From contig NZ_JAMXLR010000087.1 in NCBI RefSeq assembly GCF_024054565.1, forward strand, positions 1-64,000: 64,000 nt of DNA, read 5' to 3'. The notes below the pieces were generated by a model. The model worked only from the letters and a program-made list of their open reading frames with translations. It ran no database searches and was not told where the DNA came from. The stretch comes from Aeoliella straminimaris. GTDB taxonomy: Bacteria > Planctomycetota > Planctomycetia > Pirellulales > Lacipirellulaceae. This document shows, piece after piece, positions 34,043 through 44,000 of this stretch. Both the position numbers and the translations under genes were made by a program. Numbering within the stretch: the stretch's first letter is position 1; every line of letters starts with the position of its first letter.

Positions 34043-35199
34043 TCTTGAATTCGGAATGCACAACCCGGTGTGCGGAATCACGCGGCAGCGTTATCGACGC
34101 AGTGCGCGCGGCGAGGTCGCTTTCTGCACCCCGCACTCCGAACTCCGATCTTAGCCTGACGCGACGGGCGGGGCGGCAAGGCGGTTTCACCTTGGTGGAA
34201 CTGCTGGTGGCCATTGCCATCATCGCCATTCTGGCCGGATTGCTGTTGGGCGTGGCGGCCAGGGCCGCCGAACACGGACGCGAAGCCCGCACCAAGGCGA
34301 TGATCGCCCGCATCCACACCCTGGTGATGCAGCACTACGATACTTACAAAGACCGCCGGGCGCCGGTGAACGACAACAATCCAGCACTCAGGGCACTCAA
34401 AGGACAGGATCGGGCACTGGCTCGCCTGTTCGCGCTCCGCGAGCTGATGCTGGCGGAGATGCCCGATCGTTGGAGCGACGTCCTCTTCAAGGTGCCAGCC
34501 GATGTAAGCAGCGTGAGTGACCTGACCAACACTGGTCCCGTGTACCTCAAACCGCCAACCGCCTTGACCTCCTCCACGTACGGTGGCGTCACGCCCCTGA
34601 ACGAGGCCTACCGGCGGCAGTACTTTTCGATGCTGGATGCCGGCGTACCGAAGAGCGATATCCTGAGCAATCAGGGCGCCGAGTGCTTGTACATGTTCGT
34701 GATGACCGCCACGGCCGACGGCGAGGCCCGCTCGTTGTTCAACGAGAGCAGCATCGGCGACACCGATCGCGATGGCGCGTACGAGTTCCTTGATGGTTGG
34801 GGACGTCCGATCAGTTGGATTCGCTGGCCGGTGGGGTACGAATCGGACCTGCAGATGAACGCTCGCGAGCTGGGTGGCGATCCAACCGTCCAGGCCTGGG
34901 TGAGTGCAGCGGCTACCGATCACGATCCGTTTGACCCGTTCCTTGTCGATCCACCCGCCTTCCGTACGGTACCGCTGATTTTCTCGCCCGGTGCCGATGG
35001 GGTCTATCAACTGTACACGGCCCGGGATTCCATCGTTTGGCGTTTGCCTGGTTCTAATCCCCGATTGCTACCCTACGCATTGATCAATTCCGCAGACGGC
35101 GATTTCTACTTGGGGTCGCCCATGAACGACAACCTGGACGCCGTTGACGTCAACGGCGGCGCCGACAACATCACCAACCACAACATTACGGCCGAGTAA
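34039..35199 (+). CDS. Prepilin-like protein, second
   Basis: The 386-residue product begins four bases before the previous stop. Its prepilin motif QGG/FTLVELLVAIAII is reached only after a 49-residue leader, which is very long; the leader is read from word-like sequence, so a later start is possible. The helix is followed by an Arg/Lys-rich stretch (REARTKAMIARIH) and a soluble part of about 300 residues. Aromatic Trp-rich segments (DGWGRPISWIRWPVGYE) and a DTDRDGAYEF loop, which could bind calcium, are visible. It is likely a minor pseudopilin of GspG/GspH type. Confidence 0.85.
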   Translation: MILNSECTTRCAESRGSVIDAVRAARSLSAPRTPNSDLSLTRRAGRQGGFTLVELLVAIAIIAILAGLLLGVAARAAEHGREARTKAMIARIHTLVMQHYDTYKDRRAPVNDNNPALRALKGQDRALARLFALRELMLAEMPDRWSDVLFKVPADVSSVSDLTNTGPVYLKPPTALTSSTYGGVTPLNEAYRRQYFSMLDAGVPKSDILSNQGAECLYMFVMTATADGEARSLFNESSIGDTDRDGAYEFLDGWGRPISWIRWPVGYESDLQMNARELGGDPTVQAWVSAAATDHDPFDPFLVDPPAFRTVPLIFSPGADGVYQLYTARDSIVWRLPGSNPRLLPYALINSADGDFYLGSPMNDNLDAVDVNGGADNITNHNITAE

Positions 35200-35239
35200 C
35201 ATGCAAGTGGATATGCGAATGCCGAATAGGGAAAGGACG

Positions 35240-36595
35240 ATGGTTCCCGTGGCGCCGCTGCGCCCGCAGGTTCTGCGTCGTTCGCCATTCGTTGTTCGTC
35301 GCTGTCGCTCGGCGATGACACTCATCGAGCTGTTGATCGTCATCGTCATTCTGGCCACGCTCACCGCGGCGGCGCTGCCAATCCTGACGCCTACCACTTC
35401 CGGGCGGCGACTGCGGGAGACATCGCGGAGCTTGAACACGTACCTGACCCAGCAGCAATCACAGGCTATCTCCACCCGCCGACCGGTGGGCGTGGCGCTC
35501 AAACGCCTGTCCAGCGAGACCGGCCGAGCAGCCGACCGCGGGGTGTGCCTGGAGGTGGTGCCTGTGGAAGTGCCCGTGCCGTACGCAGGGTTCGACGAGA
35601 ACTCGCGGATGCGTGTGGCGCTGAATCCGAATGTTCCAGGGCAGGTGGTGTTGGACTTCATTACACGTGGTAACACCCACCAGCCGAACAGCGACAATCT
35701 ACCGCTGGGGTGGGACGCCGATCTGGTGGCGCCCATTCTGTTGCGGCTCGGCGATGTGGTGGAAGTGCTTGGCAATCAGTACCGCATTGTGGACTCCGGG
35801 ACGATGGCTATCAGTAACAGCTACCTGGAAGGTCATTTGGGGGCCTCGTCGTCTGCCACTCCGGCGCAGATCGGCGCTGTGCCGATCAACAACACGGGGC
35901 AGCTGATCGAGCCAGTGTACGATGCAGCGGGACAGCGGTTGTCGACGGCGAGTATCCGGACCGGCAATAGTGCCTCGCCGTTCTGGTCGGAACCGTGCCC
36001 CTACAAGATTCACCGCCAGCCGGTAACCACTTCGTCCGACCCGTTCCAGTTGCCCGAGGGTACGGCCATCGACCTCGAGGCATCGGGCATCGTGGGCGAA
36101 GTGCCGTTCCACTACGAGGACGGCGACAACACGGCTGAATTAATGGAGAACGTGTCGGATGGCCCCGTGTTCATCATGTTCAGCCCCGAAGGCAATGTCG
36201 AACGGGTGCAGTATCGGCGAGTGCAGTACAACCAAGATGGCAATCTGGTTTCCAGCACGTTGCTGGGCATCCCTGCGACCAACATCTCGCTGCTGGTTGG
36301 CAGCCGCGAATTGATCCCAGCCGATACCACGCTCGACCTGGTAGGTGGCACCGAGACCGAGCGGGAAACAGAAAAAGCAAAACTCAACTGGCTGAACCTC
36401 GAAAGCCGGTGGGTCACCATTGGTTCGCAAAACGGCAACATCGTGACCACCGAAAACGCGTTCGTGAACGTCGCGACGCTGCCCCCGGTCGACTTCGACC
36501 AGGATGGAAGCATGAGCCCGCTGGACATTCGTCGCACACAAATCCAAGCCGCCCAAGAGTTCGCCCGCGAGATGCGGCGCACCACCGGCGGATAG
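35240..36595 (+). CDS. Prepilin-like protein, GspH-type, with Ala at the cleavage site
   Basis: GGGA seven bases before the ATG at 35240 favours this start; an ATG at 35201, one base after the previous stop, is also open. The 451-residue product has an Arg-rich leader of 25 residues ending RCRSA, then MTLIELLIVIVILATLTAAALP. The residue before the cut is Ala rather than the usual Gly, while Glu at +5 is kept. The next segment, RRLRETSRSLNTYLTQQQSQAISTRRPVG split over several turns, resembles the region after the helix in GspH. The soluble part is beta-rich and not recognised. Confidence 0.85.
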   Translation: MVPVAPLRPQVLRRSPFVVRRCRSAMTLIELLIVIVILATLTAAALPILTPTTSGRRLRETSRSLNTYLTQQQSQAISTRRPVGVALKRLSSETGRAADRGVCLEVVPVEVPVPYAGFDENSRMRVALNPNVPGQVVLDFITRGNTHQPNSDNLPLGWDADLVAPILLRLGDVVEVLGNQYRIVDSGTMAISNSYLEGHLGASSSATPAQIGAVPINNTGQLIEPVYDAAGQRLSTASIRTGNSASPFWSEPCPYKIHRQPVTTSSDPFQLPEGTAIDLEASGIVGEVPFHYEDGDNTAELMENVSDGPVFIMFSPEGNVERVQYRRVQYNQDGNLVSSTLLGIPATNISLLVGSRELIPADTTLDLVGGTETERETEKAKLNWLNLESRWVTIGSQNGNIVTTENAFVNVATLPPVDFDQDGSMSPLDIRRTQIQAAQEFAREMRRTTGG

Positions 36596-36666
36596 TAGTT
36601 CCCCACGATGTGTGGAACGGTACAGGACATTTTTCTCAGGGGCAAACTGAGAAACGAGTAAGAACC

Positions 36667-37920
36667 ATGTTACGAAAACAACCCTACAGTTGCTTACGGC
36701 CTCGCTCGCTACGCGTCGGTGTGACCCTCACCGAAGTGCTGATTTCCATCGGCATCCTGGCGGTAGGCTTGTTGGGCGCGGCGGCCATGTTTCCCGTGGG
36801 TGGCTACTTCATGCAAAAAGGCGAAGTGGCCGACCGCGGGGCAGCCATTGCCCAAGCGGCCTTCGCCGATCTGGTCGCCCGCGGTGCGCTCGACCCCCAG
36901 AATTGGAGAGTCTGGCATGGCGGTGCGTATGCAACGATGGATCAATTCATGCAGACCGGAATGGCTGACAATCGCGATCAATTCGGAATCCTGGATCAGA
37001 TCGGTATGAACAGTGACACAGGGTTCATTTATATCATCGATCCGTTGGGCACTGCAGGAGCTTTACGGGGGGGAGCAGGTGCGCTCCAACTCAGCCGAGC
37101 GCCGGCCGTGATTCCAGTCAACTGGGCGGCTTCCACCGGCAATCGTTGGGACCAGTTCAATGGTGCCTGGCCAATCCGCCGGCTCTGCACCGATTCGATG
37201 ATGTTGGGTAGTTCACTCCCCAGTGAATCGCTGGCTCAGAGTCTCTACTCCAGCAGCGACGACCTGGCCATTCAGACGGACGACGATGAGTCGCTTCCCC
37301 GCCGCCAGCGGATGGTGGGGGCCGACACCAATGGCGACCAGACCGTCGACGTGGCCTATCGCCGCGAATCGCGGGGCGACTACTCCTGGATGGCGATGGT
37401 CGCGCCTACCCAGAGCGAGGCCCGCCTGGCATTGGCGCTCGACCCGTCGGCCTATTACTTCGACGTGTCGGTCGTTGTGTTTTACAAACGCCCGATCAGC
37501 AGCATTGGTACCAGCGAAGTGTTAGTTGAGGGGGCCATTGTTTCCACGGGCACTGGGGGAGGTGAGATCTTACTGGACGCCAGCGACCTGCCCGGTACCG
37601 GTAGTGAAACGGCGTACGATGAGTTCCGCCAGGGTCAATGGGTCATGGTTTGCGGCCCTCACCCTTCCAGCACACCCGCCCAACCGCTGTTCTTTTCGCA
37701 GTGGTACCGGGTGCTGACCATTGATGACGAGCCAGATGGCTTGAATGTGGGCAACGCAACTTTCGACAACGATAAGACGCAGCGGCGCGTTGGTTTGCGA
37801 GGTCCCGATTGGCCGTGGAAGAAGTCCGGCAGCCGCGTCTGCGTTGGATTGTTTCCTGGTGCGGTAGCCGTGCACACCAAAACGATGCGGCTGGAATCGT
37901 CGGGCGCGTACGAACTGTAA
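36667..37920 (+). CDS. Prepilin-like protein, GspI/PilV-type
   Basis: The 417-residue product has an 18-residue leader ending LRVG and the motif VTLTEVLISIGILAVGLLG, with Gly at -1 and Glu at +5. GspI and PilV proteins typically read TLxEVLxALxIL at this point, which fits. The helix is followed by AAAMFPVGGYFMQKGEVADRG in two short steps and a long soluble region with no known domain. It is the last gene before the giant GspK-like protein, in the order H-I-K seen in type II secretion loci. No strong ribosome-binding site is seen. Confidence 0.85.
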   Translation: MLRKQPYSCLRPRSLRVGVTLTEVLISIGILAVGLLGAAAMFPVGGYFMQKGEVADRGAAIAQAAFADLVARGALDPQNWRVWHGGAYATMDQFMQTGMADNRDQFGILDQIGMNSDTGFIYIIDPLGTAGALRGGAGALQLSRAPAVIPVNWAASTGNRWDQFNGAWPIRRLCTDSMMLGSSLPSESLAQSLYSSSDDLAIQTDDDESLPRRQRMVGADTNGDQTVDVAYRRESRGDYSWMAMVAPTQSEARLALALDPSAYYFDVSVVVFYKRPISSIGTSEVLVEGAIVSTGTGGGEILLDASDLPGTGSETAYDEFRQGQWVMVCGPHPSSTPAQPLFFSQWYRVLTIDDEPDGLNVGNATFDNDKTQRRVGLRGPDWPWKKSGSRVCVGLFPGAVAVHTKTMRLESSGAYEL

Positions 37921-38054
37921 ACAACGATATTGAGAGAGTCAGCGTCTGTGGCCGCTTTAGGGCACGCAGGCTGCCGACTCGGCTGAGTTCAATACCCTCT
38001 TCATCGCTTGGTCGCTGGCAAGTCGACCGCGGCGAAAACCTACGGAACTGAGAG

Positions 38055-41000
38055 ATGAGTCAAGCCCAACAACGCCAGTTGAAAGTTCGCCGCGCGAAGA
38101 GGCTTCTCCGCACGCGCCGCCGCGACCGTCGCGGTGTGCTGCTGATGGTGGTGCTGAGCATGCTGGCCCTGTTCCTGCTGCTTGGAACGGCCTTCCTGGT
38201 GAGTAGCCAGTTCTATGCCAAGAGTGCACGGTCCGCCGCCAAGGAGAATCGCACCGAGAACAACCCGTACGACCTGATGGAACGGGCGATGATGCAGGTG
38301 CTGCGCGACACGAACAATCCGTCGAGCGCGATCCGCTTCCACAGCCTGCTGCGCGACATGTACGGCACCGATGGGTTCGTGGCCGAAGTGTACCCTGACA
38401 GCACCATCTATCCGTGCGAGTACTCTGGCACCGCCCAGTTCGCTTCGTCTCCTAACGCGACCAAATTCGGCCCCACGAACGGGCAGTTCATCGACCTGTA
38501 CGTTCGCGACTTGCCCGTCACCAGCATGCTTCCGCTGCCGGAGAACGTGATCAAGCTGGATCGCCATCCCAATGGCACGACCATCGACCACAGTTTGTCC
38601 GCCGCCACGGGGTACTACAACGGTTGCCTGCTGACGATGCTCGACGGCGCGGCCGCCGGGCAGACAACGCGGATTCTCGACTACCGCTACATGGGACTCG
38701 ATGGCGCCGGTGCGCCGGTGTTTCGCCTTCGCGTGATGGCCTTCGGTCGGGCCGATGGTGGTGAGCTCACGCCCGACGATCTGGCCGGCATGCAGCGGGC
38801 CCGCTTCATGGTGAACGGCCGGCCCCACAATGGAACCGGCGCCGGTTACAACCGCTTTGCCAAGCGAGGCCAGCCGCGACTGAGCACCGTGGAGGTCCTG
38901 CTCGATCAAGGCGGTTCCGGTACGCCGATCGACGCGTTGGAACTGGCCCTGACACCCAACGGTCGGTACATGGACCCGTTCTGGTATGCCGATAGCAATA
39001 TCGGCGACACGGTCTCGAGCCTGGGCTCGATTCTCAACGGTACTTATCAGCCGTTTGGCTATCGTGCCGCAGGCGACCAGGTGCTGTACACCAGCTTCGA
39101 TGGCCCCGGTGGCAGCGATGAATCTTACGACGCCGTGGACTACCAGAACATGTTTCTGGCGCACATGCCGCTGTCGCCTTTGTCGCAGGCGGGAGTACTC
39201 GTCAACAGCACGACCGGTGGCGGCCCGATGCGTGTGGATCTGGCCGCATTCGACAGCCAGAACAACTCCAATCCTCCCTCCGGCGGCATGCGGCTGGACA
39301 TGGAAAACACGATCATTCCGTCGTTCCATCGTCCCGCGCTGCTGAACTATTGGAACCATCGTCTGTTGAACGCTTCGTGGATGCAAAGCATCGACGTCGG
39401 CCGGCGTGCTGAATTGATTTCGATGCCGTATGGTGTAGACGCTGCGACACGACCATCGGACGCTGCAGAAGCTGCTGCAGCGGATATGATTGTCGGAGTC
39501 AAACGCAGGGTGTCGCTTCGTCCGTTGCGCGAAGATCATCCCAACTTCGACGGTACCAATCCGTCAACGTCTTTCGTCGGTACGATACCGGGCACAGACA
39601 ACTTCTTTGGTTGGGACGTGGTGGGTCCGTGGGACGTCGATAACGACAACGATGGCATCAACGACAGCATCTGGGTCGACCTTGGCGATCCGGTGCAGGA
39701 GACCGAAAACGGCACGCTGTTCAAGGCGATGTACGCCTTCCTGGTTGTCGATCTCGACAACCGCCTGAACGTCAACGCCCACGGCTCGCCCGATCACCTC
39801 GCGGCGACGAATTGCGATCCGCTCATGAACGTGACCGGCAACCTGGGCAACATGGCGGGAGGGGATCAATCGCGACTGGGCAACACGCCGATCGTGTGGA
39901 CCTCGAACATCATGCCCGTCGGCATGGGCTGGGGCCCTGGCGATGTTTCGCTGCGGTCGATCCTGTCGCCACTGACGCAGGCGTACACCGGTGGTTATCC
40001 ATTCGCGAGTATTGGAAATCCAGCCATGGACGATTACGCCCGGCTATTGTTCGGTCGTTTGCCTGCCGATCCGAATTCGGATGCCATCTGGGGACGATTG
40101 GGAACCACCGTCGGTTTGGGGGTGAACTCGCGGCCTGGCATGGTGCTCGATTCCACGAACCTCAGCACCGTGGCAGCTACGCGTGAGCCGATGGTGCCCT
40201 ACGATTTCTTCCAGTACCCCATGGCCGATCGCATGCGATCGGAGCGGTTGGGCGTAACGCTGTTCTCGCAGCCCTCGTCGTTCGCCACTTCGCCCGACCT
40301 GCGTGGACGCTACTCCACGGGCCTCGACTATCTGGGGCAGCCGGTCTACGAACCCGCTTGGGATCTCGTGAATCCGGCCAGCATGACCAGCGGACAGGCC
40401 CTGGTTCCGCTGCTGGACGATTCCCCGTACGAAATCGACCTGGCAAGTAACGCTCGTCGCGGGCTGCCTGGGGCGGTTACTCCGCAGGACGATGCCCTGT
40501 TTGCCACGAGCGAGCTGGAACGGATCTTGCGCGCGTACGATCCGGAAATCGGCACCGCGCCGAGTCGCCTGTACGAAATCGTCGACGCGTTCGACCCGAA
40601 CAAGTACGCCCTGACGGTGGCCTCGAACTCAGCGAACATCACGCCCGAAGAGTTGGCGCTCGCCCAGCTGGCGACGGCCGAGAACCGTCGTCAGGTGACC
40701 ACCGACAGCTACGAGGTGCCGGTGCCGGCCGAAGTGGTGCCGAGCTACATCACCGAGCTGGGTCCCGACGGCGCACCTGGTATTGCCGGTGTGGACGACG
40801 ATGGCAACGGCGCCACGGACGATCCAACGCCGTTTAACGTCAGGACTAATGTTGGTGAGATTGGCTGGTACCAGGTGCAAGATCCGGCTCAGCCGAGCGT
40901 GGGCCTGTACTTTACCGCCTGGTCGGACGACTTTGCGTCGTATACCGGCAAGAGTGTTGCCGATGCGCGGTTGGTGGACGTGCTGTGGTATCGCATTCAG

Positions 41001-44000
41001 CGCGACCGCGAGCGTCGTGGACTGCCGATCTACAACTGGAACAATGTGCAGGCAGTCTCCATTCTCGACAACATCGCCAAACAACTGTTGCCACCCGAAG
41101 TACTGGCGGGCTACAAGATGGACGTCAATCGTCCGTTTGGCGACGGCGTCGACAACAACGGCAACGGCATCGTCGACGAGCCGCTCGAAGCTGGCGAACC
41201 CTTCAACGACTCGAATCAAAATGGTGTGTGGGACAATGGCGAGCAGTTCGTCGACCTCGATGGCAATGGTCTCTATAGTCCGCCGGTCGACAACCTGTGG
41301 GCCGCACAGCTGGGTGTCGGCGTTCGCCTCGACAGCACCATGAGCCAGGACGTGGCACAGGCTCCCTTTACCGATGTCAATGGCAACGGTCGCCGGGATC
41401 TCGTGGCCGCTGAACTGCAAGTCGATGTCGATGGCGATGGCAGCCCAGACGTGAATGTGCCCCCCACCGTGCGCAACGACGCGCACCTCGCGCGGCAGCT
41501 ATACGCCCGCCATCTTTACATGCTGATGCTGATTTTGATGGACGAGGACTACGTGATGCCGTACGACCCGTCCGATCCTTCGGTCCGCGCCTATCTGCGG
41601 GTAAAGGCCATCCAGCTCAAGTCTTCGTCCATCAACGGCATGACGGATGCCCAGGCGAAGCTTGAAGCCCAGCGCCGCTACACCTATCGCCAGATCGCCC
41701 AATGGGCGGTGAACTGCGTCGACTTTCGCGACTCGGACGCCATCAATACCCCGTTCGAGTTCGACGAGAATCCCTGGGACGGCTGGGGCACCATCAACGA
41801 CAACGGCACGCCAGACGATCCGACGGATGATACTTACTTCCCGCTCGACGGCGATGCGACCACCAACGAGAACTTCCAGCAGGTCATCGATTGGGAAAAC
41901 ATGTCCAACGACGGCATCAAGATCGTCACCAACCCGATCCCCACCTACGGCCCTGGCAGCAATCAACAACGCGACGAACTGGCCACCCACAACATCGTGT
42001 GGGGCGCGGAACGACCGGAGCTGTTGATCAGCGAAACGGCCGCCTTCCACGACCTGCGTTTGGAAGACCTGGCGACCAGCGAGTCCAAGGGCGACAACAC
42101 GACCACCGACAACGACCAGAATCGGCCCCAAGATGACGATCTGGATCAACGTCTGGAACCACGCGGCTCGCTGTACGTCGAACTCTACAATCCTAACTCT
42201 CCCGATTCTCCCAAGCCAGTAGAGCTCTATCGACACGGGGATTACCGTAGACATCCTGTCGATCGCAATGGTGATGGTGACATCAATGATTTAGACGAGT
42301 ACCACTGGGTCGACCTGAATGAAAACAATAGATTCGATCCGGGTGAGCAGATCGAAGGCGTTCTGCTGAACCGTCTTTCGGACGTGGGGCGTCTGGAGCG
42401 GGCCAATGGCAAGCTGCAACGCTCGCCGGTCTGGCGGTTGATCGTCGTGGAGGAGCACCCCGGCTATCACGACTTCACGGGCCAGGATAAGGCCTACGTC
42501 ACCCGGGACGACAATAAGTCGAGTGTTGGCAACCTGCAAACCGGTTCGCCGAACCGCCCCGAATCGGTGGCCGACTACTGGCAAGCCATGCGAGCCGCCG
42601 GCACCGAGCGCGACCAGATTCCATACCTCGCGCCGATGAATATGGACTGGGAAGAGATGTTCTTCATCCCGCCATTGCTCAAGGGAGGTTTCACGCCAGG
42701 GCAGGCCACGGTTCGCTGGCCGATGTCGTGCTGGCAGCAGGAACGCACCAGCGAAGAGAATGTGAACGCCAACAACCCCGAAAATCAACAGGCCAGTTTC
42801 GACCGCCAGTTGTTTGCGAAGCCCTACCCGTACATTGAAAGAGAGTTCTACTTCACCTCGAACAACACTCCTTACTTTGGCCAGAACCGCAAGCCGGGTG
42901 GTGGCAACCCGACCAAGATGGTGGGTACCGCCCGTACGTACCACGACATCGACAAGGGACAATTGAAGGACTTCTACCTGGATATGGGTGTCCGCATCCC
43001 GTTCAATTCGATAGAGCTCGGTAACCAGTTGGTATCGCTACCGTTCCGCTTTGTGTCGACGGAACTGAAGACGGGGCGGCCCGACATGCCGATTGCCCCC
43101 GTGATGCCGGGCCGCTACGCGGTGATCGGCTCGGCTGGCACCGCTTACACTGGTTTGCGACAAGTCGATCCCGACAACGGCGACGATCGCTGGCGGTTTG
43201 TTACCACGTTGGGTCGCAACGTGATGGGGGGCGCCGGTACTCCCAAGGCGCGTACCGAAGACCTGCAGCACAAAAACGCCCTGCCTGGGACTCGACGCTT
43301 CGAGATGCACCCCTCGTCGAACCCCTACCTGCAGCAGTGGGTGGTTGGCGCCAATGGTGGTGTCTTCCCCAACGGTACCGCAATCACCCGGCGATCGAAC
43401 GAGTTGATGTACGTTGCCGCCAACAACGATCCCACCAATCCGGCTCCTCCCGAGAACATGACCGGCGAACCGAGTGGTAAGCTGCTGGCCAGTACTTCCA
43501 ACATCGCGGCCCCCGCCGTGGTGGTGCCGGTGGACGACATGAACATCAGCGAACCGGCTTACGGTTATGGGGTAAGGACGCGAGAGCTGTTCGAGTTGGA
43601 GGTAAACTCGGGCGATGAAGGCCAGCAGTGGAGTCCCCAAGCGGCCGAAGGCGAAGGCGCCTTCGTCAACGCAGCCGGGGAGGAAGCCCACTTCGACACT
43701 CCCTTCGACGTCGACCCCGAATTTACCGCGGCTGTCGACTCGCCCAAGACCTACAAGAAGTACCGCGTGGTCCACCTGCAGCGGCTGGCCGATCCCACGA
43801 TGCCGTGGAATCCTCCGCCAGGCTACAACGAAATCGATCAACAACGAGCTGAGTATGGCCGCCATGATGCTTCGCTGCCAGTGAATCCCTACCTGACGGT
43901 CGATTCGGCCTCGGTCGATCTGACCATCTTCAACGGTACTTGCAGCGTGAATATTCAGACCTCGGCGAACCGGATGTTCGGTTCGAGTGAGCGGATGCAC

